Source: Turbatrix aceti
Taxonomy: Eukaryota > Nematoda > Chromadorea > Rhabditida > Panagrolaimidae
Assembly: GCA_963969345.1 (NCBI GenBank)
Contig: OZ017769.1
Coordinates: 9,985,725-10,049,724 of the forward strand
DNA length: 64,000 bases
Direction: 5' to 3'
Part shown: positions 38,542 through 50,071 of the stretch, piece by piece
How positions within the stretch are numbered: the first letter of the stretch is position 1
Layout: every line of letters starts with the position of its first letter
Notes under the pieces: model-generated
Seen by the model: only the letters and a program-made list of their open reading frames with translations
Database searches by the model: none
What the model was told of the DNA's origin: nothing
Program-made: the position numbers and the translations under genes

Positions 38542-39544
38542 AAAATTTTATATCTTTTGCAGTACAACATTTTTATTAATTTAAAATACCCTACAAACCT
38601 ATTTACAATATCATTTTTATTTCTCCAAAAAATTATTCAATAATATCAGAATCTCCCATCTTATTTTTTTTTGTTTGCCCATCCATCAATTTTTTTTCGG
38701 CCAGACAAGTCAACAGTCAACAAATCAAAATACTAATAGGCGTGCGTATTTGTATTTAGTTGGTGGTGCTTTTCTTTCTTTCGCCTAATTTTTTTTCAAG
38801 CACTTTGTTTTGCTTTTTTTGTTTTTTTTCTCCCCCTGACTTTTCTCTTTGTCACCAAGGATAATCATCTGGTAAAGCACATCTCCCTCTCTTATTCTCG
38901 CGCAATACCCGATTTAGCTATCTAACAAATCATCAATTTTAAAAATTTTGACGTGGGAAAAACAGGTTTTTTATGTCTTCCCTTACGGCTATCATCTTCG
39001 AGAATAGTGACAGCGCGCGTGAAATCAACGGGCTAAACAACGAACAATGAACGCATAAAACTTGCTTTCAAGACGACCACCCGTGAGTGGATACATACAC
39101 ACGCTCACTTGAATGTTTATTTTATACAATCGCTCGCCCTTTTTTATTTATGACAAATTTCGAATCGCTGCAAAGGGGGGTATGCATGTGTATGATACTT
39201 GTTCAATTATGTTTCATTTGAAGAAAATATGAAAAATTGAACAGAACTCTCTTTTCTTCCCTTTTCTTCTCTCTTTCTCACTTCCACGGCCGCTTGCATC
39301 AATAAACGATCGTTTATGCTCCTTTTGGCCGACCGGCCGGTCAGTCAACCCGTTTGTGAATCACATTTTTGCTCCAGTCACATGTAAACAAATACTTTTT
39401 TATCGGAGAAGAAAAAAATGTTAGTGCAGTGTTAAAGTTTGTACTTCACGAATTTGATTTGAAAGACATATTTACGATGTTACAACGGTCAAAAAATTTT
39501 TGTGGAATCAACGAGTTCAAACCGTTTTTGTAATAGTCGAGAAG

Positions 39545-39605
39545 AGAAAAAATTCTCCCAGGGGGTTTGATGTTTGAAGTCCCTGGTTCGGATCCTGGGG
39601 AAGAC
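39545..39605 (+). repeat. tRNA-like sequence 3 (weak)
   Basis: The T-arm-like CCCTGGTTCGGATCCTGGGG is followed by AAGACAATTTTTTTT. The 5' half is poor. Confidence 0.3.
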
Positions 39606-40149
39606 AATTTTTTTTCATTTATTGTAACAACTTCGAAAAAAATTGAAAAATAATACTGTGGTGTTTTGATAACGTCATTTGACTTTCTTGAACCCTTTTT
39701 ATTACAAAAAAATGAAATATTGTTTTTTCTGAGCTATGAACGCTCGAATTTCCTTTGATGACAATTTTGTGCTTTTTGAGGCATGTCTAAAATTTTTTAT
39801 TTAGAACTCATTTGACTGTGCTTTGGTCAGTTTGAGTGATTGATTAACGCATGTTCAAGATCGATTTTTTTGAGTTCACTTGTGTCAATGTTGCGTAAGG
39901 AGGGCAGACAATGAATGAGTCTTTTGTCGTCATTATCCCCATATTTTTTTTCGACTCTTCTGGATTTTTATCGCCTTCGACAGACATCCTTTGTCTGCCC
40001 TTGATGACGGATGAGTCGGCTAAGTATCTAGTTAGCGCCCTGTTGAACCGTCAAAAAAAGAAAGAAAAAAATGTGTCAGTTGACAAACCTCTCTTCTTCC
40101 TCTATTTTTTTAGAACTTTGTCCTACCTTGCCAGATGAACGTGCGAACA

Positions 40150-40640
40150 CACAGGGATAGGATGTCATCATTTTATCTATCGCGTCAGCTTGGTAGACGG
40201 GATATCCTCGCTCCCTTTCTTTCCCTGACTACTCAGCCAGCCAGCCAGCCGCGAACAGAAAAAAAAGTCTTGGGTTGATCGCCGCTGACTAACACCGACC
40301 AACCGCATGACCATCCTATCCCTCCTGGCTGGCTGGCTGTCAGGAAGGGCAACAAACAGCCTTACGACTCGCATGTGACAAATGTCATCACCAAAAGACA
40401 GTTGCGCTAAACTCAACAGCTGATGACCCTAAACTACCCAGACATGAGATCATCACACCTCGACCGACGACCGATTCGATGAGGAACAAAAAGCACGACG
40501 GCCGTGGATGGTACTTGTTTTTGAGAAAAGTCGACCCAAGGCAATACATAATTAGTCAGGAGTTTAGCAGAATCCCGTGATTGGATTGAAAAAAAGGTGT
40601 GATGATCTAGAAATCCTGAATGTCATCACCACGTGTTGTT
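40150..40640. repeat. Imperfect foldback with CCAGCCAGCCAG/CTGGCTGGCTGG arms
   Basis: GGGATAGGATG (40,156) pairs with CATCCTATCCC (40,312). CAGCCAGCCAGCCAG (40,236) pairs with CTGGCTGGCTG (40,325). GATCATCACACCTCG (40,448) pairs with GGTGTGATGATC (40,595). These are nested and adjacent inverted pairs, possibly two decayed elements. Confidence 0.45.
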
Positions 40641-41611
40641 TGATCCGACTGATTTTTAATCAGCGAATAATATAAAAGTTTATTGAAAAAAACCGTTGAA
40701 AAAAATTTACGGAATTCTGTAAAACTGGGTTCACAGATTCGATTCTGTTAAAAATTCTAATTTGGGGGTTTTTTTTATTTCTTTTATTGATATTTAGAAT
40801 GCATAAAAAACAATATTTTTTTGGCATCGAAGTCTACCCTTCAATTTCGCCCAACCCAATAAAAGGCGTTGAGCTTTGAAAAAAAGTGTAAAAAATGCAA
40901 TCAAATTGTTTGGGTACTTCATTTTTTCTTTGTTCACGGACGCATGACCTTGTCTGCGCATTAACGTTTTGTGCCCCTGAAAATCCCCTTTCTACAACTT
41001 TTGTCTGTTTTTTTTGCCTTCATGACGAGTTCGAGGATGCATAGTGTGCATTGCGACGAACGCATATGCAATTCGTCATCATTGAGAGCGATGAATCCTA
41101 AAATTAATAGTGAGGTCCCCTCGTTCAGCGCACCCAACAATAACTCTCTTTTTTTTGGTCTCTTCGGATGTTTGTTGAATAAATGCGTGAATGATGAACA
41201 AACTTGTCGACGAGGTCTGACTTTTTTATCTGTATGCATAGTGGTTTTTTTAGGACCACGATTGAGCCTTTCTTTGTACTCAACCTTTCCTTTTCTTTTT
41301 CCTTTTCCGAACCATTGAGTAAGTGCGACTTTTTTGTTTTGCTTCCCAGAAAGCAGGCGTCTGGCCTGGAAGTGCAAAAACGTGTTTTTGACTTATGTCA
41401 GTGCAAAAATTTGTGGAATTACGGAGAAGACATGTAATGTAATGTATTATACAATTGCGTCAAGGTTAAGGGAAGCGAATGTATTTATTGCATCGAAAAA
41501 CCGGCTGAATTTTGGCTATTGGTAGTTGCAATTTTTTAATGTGAAGTGAAAAAAAAAGAAATTTTTCAAAAACAATTTTAGCATTTCTTGTTTGTTTTGT
41601 AGCGAAAAGTG

Positions 41612-41676
41612 TAAAAATTTGTTTTTGCAAAAATTTGGTAAGGTCTTGGTTACACGGGTTCGAATCCGAATGAAAG
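41612..41676 (+). repeat. tRNA-like sequence 4
   Basis: B box GGGTTCGAATCC (41,656-41,667) after GGTCTTGGTTACAC, followed by GAAAGCAATTTTTTTT. The 5' half is weak. Confidence 0.35.
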
Positions 41677-42156
41677 CAATTTTTTTTCCAAATGTTGCAA
41701 AATTTTTGTAGATCAAAAACACTCACAATTTTCAGTTTCCGATCTTTCCTTCCGCCTGCGCGTTAATTTTTCGCGAAAAGGGTAATAAAACGCAGTACCC
41801 TCTGTAAACCAACCGTCAATTTACCTGTTCATCCCGGATATACACTTGCAGGCGCGTCAACCACCCTTCTCTCTCTCCTCTCACCTTGCTGAGTGGTATT
41901 TCTATCCCGACCTGCCTATTTTTGGAGGGGTTTACGACATCATCAGTGTTTCTCCTCTCTCCTGTGCGTCCAACAAAACACGTGGTGTGCACACGCGCGC
42001 ACGCACAAAGAAGACATCCGACCGCCTGACAACCCCCAGCTGCCAGCGCCGACCGACCAGCTGACTGACTGCCCGAAGCAGTAGTACCAGGCCGGGCCCC
42101 TCCCTTTTGCGTTCGTTCTCCTGGCTGCTGCGCACGAGCACGCGCACGAGCATCCC

Positions 42157-42201
42157 CGTCGTCGTCGTTGTCGTCGTCGCTGTCGTCATCCCCCATCGTG
42201 G

Positions 42202-42233
<32 letters not shown>

Positions 42234-42238
42234 TACAT
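42157..42238 (+). repeat. (GTC)n-rich trinucleotide microsatellite before mfb-1
   Basis: An interrupted run of GTC/GTT/GCT triplets spans about 80 bases, 200 bases before the mfb-1 start. It probably lies in the promoter or 5'UTR. Confidence 0.7.
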
Positions 42239-42437
42239 CGTCAGCTGGCTGCTATCTCGTGTGAGTGTCTCCCTCCGTGAAGCGACCAACCCATCTTTGC
42301 CATCCCTCCCCTCCTGGCGAACGACCTGATCATTCATTCATTACCTCTACCTTCCTCCTTTTCAATCCACCCGTGACCACTCTAAATATTTTTTTGTTTT
42401 TTCTAAGAACCCCTGTAAACCAAGTTATTCAACGCTA

Positions 42438-45400
42438 ATGATCATGCCATTCATGGGCAAGGATTGGCGCGCTCCAGGCGAAACCTGGATTCGTGTCAAT
42501 CATACTGCTGGCTGGGAGCGTGTCAAGCTGCGACCTATTCAGGTGAGTATTCTCTTTTCTTTTGATGCATAAATACTTCTACCCCCCTCCATCGATCACA
42601 AACTCATACACACACAAGCATCAAATGTCAAATATAACAAGTACGAATTGTTTTCTAGCTCTCAGCATCGCTCGACAATAGCGCTCCGAATTTGGTGACG
42701 TTATCTGAGCGGTTCAAGCGAAACTCAAGCTCTGCTTCGCTTTCTTCCGTAGACGAAAACACTCTTGGTACACGGTTGTCTTCTGAATCGGATTCGTCGT
42801 CCACGTGCTCGGCAGCTTCCGTGGTTTTCAGGGCAGATTCTGATGAATCAGGTTTGTTTTTAGGGACATTTAAAAAAACTTCTTGAAAAAGTGAAATTTT
42901 TGGAAAATTAGAAAATAAGTGATCCATGCTGTTTTTGTAGTTTATTGGTAAAGCGCCGGATTAATGATCCGAAGGGATAGGGTTCAATTCCGGTAAAGAA
43001 TCAATTTTTTTTTTCATGTTTTTCTTTTCTTCAAAAAGTTTTTGCACATTTCCATGATGCAAGTTTTTTTGTTATGTAACTTTAAAAAACTTGCTCTATT
43101 TCATTCATGGTATCCCAAAGTCCCCAGAGAATAAACACGCTGCTCGCACACCCCAACACTGGTATTAGTCTTTGAACAACGTCAAGCGTTATTTAGTTTG
43201 GTGTCCAGCGAGTGAGTGAGTGACTTTTCATCAAGTCACCCCAGTAAGTAGTACTTACTATTTTGCCTGCTCGTTGGTGCCATCTTCCTCTTCTCTCAGT
43301 TGTTGGTCGATGGCAACCCTTGGGCATCACATTTCATCGCTCGTTGTTATTTAATTAATCCGTCACACTGGAGTGTTATTTTTGAGCTATTACGCAATTT
43401 CGTACAGCTTAGATATCATTTCTGCAAGAAAAGACGCAAGGAATCCATCTTTGGTAGTTTATTTTATGCGTTTTCGCACTTTTTTTGCAGGGAAAAGGAG
43501 GCGAGGGGTAAAAGCTAAACACAAGCGCGCACATGTCTTTGCATCCTGAAAAGTGAATTTTCCAGCGGTCTTAATTGCTTCCTCCTCGGCATGCTTGTCT
43601 TCGGGGTGTTTTTGCCTCCGCGCGAAATTTGCAGACCAAGATTTAGTATGTTGTAGGTCTTCATAAGTCCTCACTCAGTTGGCAGAGTGAGCAGGTGTCA
43701 TGTGCGCGCTAGGTGCTTATCCGAAGGCTACCTTTTGCAAAAGGTGCGCTGGGCCAGAACAACCTGACATAATGGCCCAAAGCTGCGGCGAATGCAGTGT
43801 TGCGTTTAACTAACCGCGCGCACTGTGACTCACTCTGAAAACAACCAAACCTGAAATTTCGCGCGTCTGATTTGGTGCCACTCCAGCTTTCCTTTTCTCA
43901 TTAGTGCTACGGCTTAGCAGGTAGCTAGGCCACCTGCTGGAGTTTACAAAAGCATGATTTCATTTTGTTTTTTTCATATGATAAAAATTTTTACCAACGA
44001 ATGAGTCTCTTGTGATTCAGTCTGACAAAAAACACACAAGGAAAATGTGAAACGCAACAGAAAAAAACAACAAACTGGTCATGCTAACGGAACAAAAAAC
44101 AGCTGCTGCAAGCACCCAGCTGGTTTGCAAAAAAAATTGAACAAAGTGGTTTGAAATTGATAACGTGGAAGAAATGCAAAGGGAATAAAAAAAGAAAAAA
44201 AATTTGTTGCCTCGGATTTTATTTTTAAATTATTTATTATCCAAAAAATATAAAAAAATATTTTTTCATGGAGAAAAATTTTTTAACAATAAAAAAAATT
44301 ATTTGAAAAACAACTTCATTAATTTTTTAACATTTTAGTTTACATGGAAGACGACTGGATGCCCCACTGCTTCGTCAAGACCACCCGATCGAAGGAATTC
44401 ATCGGTTGCACATCCATGTCCGAAGCCTTTCATCGCCTCGACATCGCGCGTGCTGTCACTGATGTCCGACGTTTCAACTATATTACCAAGGTTTGTTTGT
44501 GATCTCAAAAAATATTTTCGAGATAAGGAAGAAAAAGTCGCTATCAAAACCGACGTAAACACTTGACTGTGTTTTTTTAGTATTTATTATCGATGGTCAG
44601 TCAAGTGGTCAACACACTCGATACACTTTTGGTTGTTTTTCGCAAATGCAAAATAATCGTCTTTTTTTGTCAATAACTTTTTTTGGATACCTATCTAATT
44701 TTTTTCGGCTTCCTTGTTTTGGGTGACACTTGACTTTTTTTCCCATACGTATGAAAACCACTTGTCGACCGGTCGGACCGGGTCAGCTGGCAGCCAGACT
44801 GCTACCGCGGCCGCAGCCGCTTTCTCCGTCAGCTACCTGCTTTCACTCTCTTTTTTTTCTGTGCGCTCAAAGTTGATCATCACCTGACACGAGCAAAAAG
44901 CAGGCAATTGAACGTCGAACAAGCTAGTCCGGCTATCTTGAGGGTTCATAAAGTCAAGAGTCAGCTGAGTGATTGACTGCCGCATAGATTGACCAGAGAT
45001 TGAATCACGTGACGCACAAAACACATGTTAGGGACAAAAAAAATTATCGAAACGTTCAAAAATAATTATTTGTCTGTTTCAGGTTGTTCAAATTCTGGTC
45101 GAAGAAAAACTACGCAATTTATCAGCAACCGCACGACGACACCTTTTTGCCATTATTCAAGCTATGGTTTTACATAGTAAGTTACTGATTTTTGAAAAAA
45201 ATTGTTGTCCAAACTTGTTTTTGTGGCACAATTGCAAAATGCAGTATTTTTGCAATATTCCGAGGCAAAGGTTCGAATCCTGCCTTTTGCTGTGCTTTTT
45301 TTTCATGACTATAAATTATGTTTATTCATTTCTATGCACTCTGTGACCTTAGACAAAAACATATTTTTTCTGTTTATCAGTAATTGTTCTTATCATCTGA

Positions 45401-46714
45401 CCAAGTTCCTTCTAAAATACAAAAATCATCGACGGACACTGAAAGACGTGTTGTTGTTAGCATACATACATTATGACGCTAGTTAGCACAACAACATTTG
45501 GATCACAAGCGGATTGTTTTTTCAATAACAACAACTTTTGTCTTTGAAAAACAATATAAATAGCATGACTTGTGATTTTTGATGCGGATTGTTCATTTTC
45601 GGACATTTTTTTAAATAAATTTGTTTCTTTATTTTTTAAATATTATTTACAAATTTTTTTTGAACGACCGTGTTCCTATTTGCTTTTGTGGCGCAATGAA
45701 AAAGCGCTGGATTGCACGTCAAGAGGTTTATGGTTCAATTCCTAGTGGCGTCAAAACTATTTTTATATTTTTGTGTTTCAAAAATATCTTTTAGAATAGT
45801 TTTCAGTATGCAATCATTCTCAACTTACTATTTTTTAGGCGTAGACCAAGACGTCCACCTCTCAACGGCTCGAAATCTAGTCAATCAATTTGGAACGGGT
45901 TTAGAAGGTCATGTATGCGGGTCACCACAGGTTGTCACCAAGCAGCTAGATTCAGTTGGCAACCTTCTGGACCTCATCTCAGACCGTCAACCACAATCTC
46001 TCTCGGATTGCTCCGAAGACTCGGTAACCTTCCTCGACTTGCCAAAAGAATTGATTGTTCAAATTCTACGACGACTCCCAGATCACGTGAGCCTCCTCGA
46101 GGCAGCCAAGGCTCACGAAGTCTTGGATGCCCTCGTGCAGAGGGAAGCTAGGATGTGGGATAACCTATCACAATTTCACTTTACGGAAGAACAAATTCAA
46201 AAGCACAGGACAACTGAACTCACTGGTCGACACCTTTTCTTTACCCTCAAAAAGTACTACGGGCTCCGCGAATACTACGCTGATCTGATTCACATTTGTT
46301 GCCATTGCAAAGCTCTCTTTTGGAAGGTAAGCCTTTTTTTGAAATACAAATCGGAAAAAGAGGATGCAGGTTTCGAAAGATCAGAACGAACAAATGTAAT
46401 CAAACTGACATTCAAAAAAATTGACATTTGTGGTGTCTGAATTGTTTTTGTGGCGCAGCGATGAGAGCGCGTCATTTTGGGGGTCTTGGATTCGAATCAG
46501 ACTGCTGTCAAAGTTTTTTTACGCGTGTATTATAATGCATAAAATCATCTTAGAACTTTTGTGTAACCTAAAACACAGATTCCGGTCAAAAATATTACAT
46601 TACAAACACAAAACCTATTTTTTTCAGGATCACGGGCATCCATGTGTATCTCAAGACGCACCATCAGTTCGAGTGACTCCACAGCAATTTGTTGACATGT
46701 TGCTTTTCCTCTAA
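42438..46714 (+). CDS. mfb-1: F-box only protein 25/32 orthologue (atrogin-1-like, MFB-1)
   Basis: Six exons join in frame: 42,438-42,542, 42,659-42,851, 44,339-44,490, 45,083-45,176, 45,839-46,326 and 46,628-46,714. They give 372 residues. The N-terminus MPFMGKDWRAPGETWIR matches the diagnostic MPFLGQDWRSPG start of FBXO25/32; the preceding Met-Ile may be upstream of the real start. Exon 3 (HCFVKTTRSKEFIGCTSMSE, DVRRFNYITK) and exon 5 (F-box VTFLDLPKELIVQILRRLPD, then WDNLSQFHFTEEQI, HICCHCKALFW) are all family blocks. The end (HPC...VTPQQFVDML) also matches. Such proteins bind Skp1 through the F-box and deliver muscle proteins to the SCF ubiquitin ligase. A Ser-rich insert in exon 2 is longer than in vertebrates. 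Introns 2, 4 and 5 contain tRNA-like inserts. Confidence 0.94.
42932..43002 (+). repeat. tRNA-like sequence 5 (mfb-1 intron 2)
   Basis: A fair cloverleaf: D-arm GTTTATTGGTAAAGC, anticodon-arm-like CGGATTAATGATCCG, B box GGTTCAATTCC (42,981-42,991), then a run of T. The acceptor and T stems pair poorly, so it is probably not a working tRNA. Confidence 0.45.
43003..44338 (+). other. Rest of mfb-1 intron 2
   Basis: AT-rich with a moderately GC-rich block (43,670-43,930) containing short inverted words (ACTCACTCTG / CAGAGTGAG). No coding exon is supported. Confidence 0.35.
45216..45294 (+). repeat. tRNA-like sequence 6 (mfb-1 intron 4)
   Basis: TTTTTGTGGCACAATTGC (A-box side), B box AGGTTCGAATCC (45,269-45,280), then GCTGTGCTTTTTTTT. 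Confidence 0.45.
45683..45757 (+). repeat. tRNA-like sequence 7 (mfb-1 intron 4)
   Basis: CTTTTGTGGCGCAATGAAAA begins it. A D-arm GCGC...GCGC is well paired, the B box is GGTTCAATTCC (45,732-45,742), and GTGGCGTCAAAAC follows. T and anticodon stems are poor. Confidence 0.5.
46445..46513 (+). repeat. tRNA-like sequence 8 (mfb-1 intron 5)
   Basis: TTTTTGTGGCGCAGCGATGA with paired GCGC...GCGC D-arm, B box GATTCGAATC, then CTGTCAAAGTTTTTTT. It is very similar at its 5' end to sequences 6 and 7. Confidence 0.5.
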
Positions 46715-47024
46715 CTATCTATGAATGACTCACATACAATCAGGTGTAAATATAATCGTACTGCTATGCGGTAAACTCATGGCTGGCTACCCCAACGTTA
46801 AAATTGATAAACCGAGTGTCTATACTTATTACTCCGTGTTTGTTGTTGTCTTTTGGAACAATATTACGCTTTTAAAAATTTTGTATTTACCGATATACTT
46901 ATTTACCTGCCTATATGCTTAAAAAAATCATAACAACTACTCATGTACAGTTATTTGTATTGTTATTTGAAAAGTTGTATAAATTAAAAATGGAACAAAA
47001 ATAAATATAGTTTGAAATCAATAT

Positions 47025-47250
47025 GACGTTTTATTTGTTACAAATTTCGATGATTTACAAGGTAGTTAACGATACTAACGCATATAAGGATCTGCATGAT
47101 GTAAAACGCATATACAGCAAACGCCATCGTAAAGTTCATGCCGTCGGCTTCGTAGTACCTGCATTCTTCTATTTCGCTACATTTCGTGAAGAGACTGCAG
47201 ATGACAGGTCGAAAAGACTGCAGATGACTTTGAAGCCAATGACTTGCTGA
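47025..47250 (-). pseudogene. Broken fourth member of the small membrane-protein family
   Basis: Reading the minus strand from about 47,245, a frame encodes the family loop and last helix (TKCSEIEECRYYEADGM, then FAVYAFYIMQIL). This is closely similar to the genes at 35-37 kb. Upstream of the loop a short stretch (CTGCAGTC...TTCGACCTGTCAT) is duplicated and disturbs the frame, and no first exon is found nearby. It is a truncated copy 10 kb from its relatives. Confidence 0.6.
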
Positions 47251-47425
47251 TGCACCAAAAATTGTAAAAATGAAACATCGAATTGCTGGTTGAACCGAAT
47301 TGTTCGGGCAATGATAAAATATTATGACAAAACTGATTTCAATCTGATCAAAATAATATTTGTCTAAAAATATTGTGTAGCATTCGAAACACGTGAAACA
47401 CGTGAAATAGGACTAGTAGCTGACA

Positions 47426-48564
47426 TCATTGCAGCTCGATTAATGCACACAACTTTAGTTCGCTTGTTGAACCTTTTGACTCTGAAAAAATGACTGAGTT
47501 TTGCAAAAATGAGTGCACAAACTTGAAAAGGACAAGAAATACGACAGGTTCGGCGACGCAATCCAGCATCCACATGAAATTAATTCCAGCAAAGATGGTA
47601 AAATTGTCGTCGAATAATTTGCAAAAGAAATGCCATGCAATAGAGTTAACAGTGTTTAACGCGGTGACGATGGATGCCTGTATGATGACCAGGATGTCTT
47701 CTTTGTAGTTCGATTTGCATCCGTATTTCTTGCGCTGTAAAGAAAAAATAGAGTCAGAAATGATGAAAAAAAACATGTTTTTGGTTATTTTATGACAAAA
47801 ATAAAAAAAATAGGTTCTATAAGTTCCAAACGTTTCTGTGTTTCAGTGGCATAATTTTTTGTCTCACGAACTTCAGGTCCCGGGTTCAAATCCTGTCACC
47901 GTCAAACCTTTTTTTTTCTTTTTTTTTCTTGCTTGTTTTTATTTTTTGAAGCACATTTACTTACCTTAAAAACAATTCCCACGAATTCGACGACGTAGAC
48001 AAGACACGAAAAATACATTCCCACGAGTTCTATAATTAACTCGACGGTATGGAAGTAAACTGTCAGCGGATGGGTATCATGTTCCAAAAACCACCCATAC
48101 ATGTGAAGTTCATAATGCATCGACACAACAGGTGATACCAAAATGCCAAAAAACGTTGCGAAAATGCCAAATGCTACCGTATACCAAAGATACATGAAAA
48201 ACGGCGAAAAAAAGTTTCTTTCGGATGCAGAAAAGAAAATGACGGAAAAACGATTGAGCGAAAGCATGAGATTGACATACACGTAAGTAATGTAGGTCGG
48301 ACTGATGATGGCACCAAGCACCTTGGATATGTATCTGTTGTAGGTTTCTGGAAAAACAACGTAGATGCCGGAGACTGCGTGGATGACAAGTTGGATGACG
48401 TTGCAAGCGTTGATGAGAACGATAAATTTGTAAGCGTTGTTGCGGATGAGAATAGGATCACAGATTATAAAAATTATGACGTAGACAGTGGCGAGGATAC
48501 AGGTAACGGAGGTTATTAAAAATACGCTACCGTAGATGCAGTCTGTGGCTTCGAAGCAGGGCAT
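47426..48564 (-). CDS. Serpentine 7TM chemoreceptor-like GPCR (nematode SR family)
   Basis: Two exons join in frame: 48,564-47,965 and 47,734-47,426 (AAG|GTAAGT ... TTTACAG|CGC). They give 302 residues, a normal length for nematode chemoreceptors. Exon 1 encodes helices 1-5: CIYGSVFLITSVTCILATVY, FIVLINACNVIQLVIHAV, YVNLMLSLNRFSVIFF (helix 3 with the typical L-N-R), WYTVAFGIFATFFGILV and the Glu-containing helix 5. Exon 2 encodes helices 6-7 after a basic RKKYGCKSNYK loop. The LNR box and overall layout fit the srt/srx-type classes, but I cannot assign one. It probably detects small molecules in sensory neurons. The intron contains tRNA-like sequence 9. Confidence 0.75.
47840..47907 (+). repeat. 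tRNA-like sequence 9 (chemoreceptor intron, antisense to the gene)
   Basis: TTTCAGTGGCATAATTTTTT, then CAGGTCCCGGGTTCAAATCC (47,874-47,894), then CACCGTCAAACC and a T run. AGGTCCCGGGTTC is shared with sequence 1 in gdh-1. Confidence 0.45.
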
Positions 48565-49700
48565 TGCGGGTACTGTAATTTTGTAATGTTCTTTTTAAAA
48601 AGTTTTTGAGAGTCACGTATTATAAAAATAATTTTATTAAAATAAGAAAATTTTTGCCGCACACCAGGAAATGCTTATGCAATTGAAATAACGCTAATAA
48701 TAAATATACGATCGTTAACACGAAACCGCTAATTACGTCAATTAATCATTTTTTATCAGAAAAATAATATTTATTTATCATGAAAATAATTGTTGAAAGG
48801 TTGTAAATATTTATCTATCAGTGACTTGCACAGAAGCCAATTTGAAAACACGGAAACGAAAACGCTTACAATAATAACAAAAATAATTTTTACGATTCCT
48901 TTTTATAAAAAAAAACGTAATTTATATACGAAGTGTGCGTATTGTACTTTGTATGATTTTTAAAAAATTGCGATGAGTAATTTTATAGACACCGAAGCAA
49001 AACAAGTGGTTACAAAAGTTCCTAATCCCGCCTTGTCGTTATATTGAGTCTGCGTCAACCTAACATGTGGCAAAAAAACAACCTTTCAGTCAGCGATGAA
49101 CTATAGATATTGTACTTTTCGGATGAGAAGCCGTCTCACAACAAAAATCATAGCGCAAAAAATTACTAAATTACTGTTAGAAATAAAAACCAAAAATGTA
49201 GTCGATCTATTTTGCATGTTCCCATCACGGCGTCTCAGAGTTTGTCATGACATGTCAGCATAAAACTTGATTTTTGGCTTCTTATTTGATATAACAACCG
49301 GAATGACGTCTAAATGAAAAAAAATTGGCTTCGATTGTTATAATAAAATATAATAGTTTTAACTCAAATTTTGCTCATTTGTCAGTTTTACAAAAAAAAC
49401 TCACATTTTTGCCCTAAAAAACGTTTGAAAAATCTCAATTTGTCAGTTTTATTAACGATTCGCGTCATGTATTCATCAGTTTTTTTGAATGAAAGTACCC
49501 AATTGATTACAGACACGTTGCTAACGTACTTGTGTTTGCCCGATTTTGTATATTTATAACCCTTTTTTCGTTATTATTTTTCATTATTTTCGACCAATTC
49601 GACGTCAACAATAGCTGGCAGGGTGGTGATCCTTTCTTCATATTCGTAAATGGCATTGGTGATGCGGTTTTTCCCAAGTTTTTTTCGTCATTCATTTATT
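48565..49700. other. Intergenic between chemoreceptor and secreted-peptide gene
   Basis: AT-rich sequence. An ATTACAG acceptor-like site sits just before the chemoreceptor start (minus strand, about 48,572). No other gene is supported. Confidence 0.4.
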
Positions 49701-49765
49701 TTCATTTAACAACAATTAACAACAGAAGCATAAAAAACGGGCAGTTGTTATCATGGTTGTTGATT

Positions 49766-50071
49766 TTACTGGTTACAGTTGTATCTACACTGATAGTCGT
49801 AATCAGCACAGTCGTAATCACAGTCGTCGTAATCGTGACCATCATGGCCATGGGGATAATGATCGTTACTACCTTTTCCTCCATTATTTCCTCCACCATT
49901 TTTTCCTCCATTATTTCCTCCACCATTTTTTCCTCCATTATTTCCTCCACCATTTTTTCCTCCATTATTTCCTCCACCATTTTTTCCTCCATTACCTCCG
50001 TTCCCGCGGCGGGCTACAGTCGAAGTAACGATGAAAGCAAGGAGAAGACAGAAGACGAAGTAGAAATTCAT
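49766..50071 (-). CDS. Secreted Gly/Asn-repeat peptide with CX3CX6CX3C end
   Basis: A 101-residue protein starting at 50,071; an upstream in-frame ATG at 50,089 would precede the signal peptide and is less likely. The signal peptide MNFYFVFCLLLAFIVTSTVA is followed by four units of a nine-residue repeat (KNGGGNNGG), then a His/Asp stretch, then a C-terminal Cys module, CDYDCADYDYQCRYNC. The cysteine spacing (3, 6, 3) is identical to that of the gene at 51,081. Repeat DNA is a 27-bp unit. Such secreted Gly-rich or small Cys peptides in nematodes are often antimicrobial, but no activity is shown here. The gene is not spliced in its coding part. Confidence 0.65.
   Translation of the reverse strand: MNFYFVFCLLLAFIVTSTVARRGNGGNGGKNGGGNNGGKNGGGNNGGKNGGGNNGGKNGGGNNGGKGSNDHYPHGHDGHDYDDCDYDCADYDYQCRYNCNQ
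49881..49992. repeat. 27-bp tandem repeat, about 4 units, within the Gly-rich peptide gene
   Basis: The unit on the + strand is ATTATTTCCTCCACCATTTT plus TTCCTCC. Units are nearly identical, so the number of units may vary between individuals. Confidence 0.85.

Larger units (their letters stand above)
37660..42430 (+). other. Long upstream/intergenic region of mfb-1
   Basis: No gene is supported in about 4.8 kb. It holds tRNA-like sequences near 38,455, 39,545 and 41,612, an imperfect foldback around 40,150-40,640 and a trinucleotide repeat at 42,157. Open frames on both strands are short and without domains. The length and the microsatellite suggest regulatory sequence of mfb-1, but no factor sites are claimed. 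Confidence 0.4.

Noticed and set aside
43670..43930. Spliced-leader or snRNA gene in mfb-1 intron 2
   Set aside because: GC-rich with short inverted words, but no donor within a leader, Sm site or recognisable snRNA boxes.
42932..46513. Functional tRNA genes in mfb-1 introns
   Set aside because: A and B boxes are present but acceptor, anticodon and T stems pair poorly; called tRNA-like instead.
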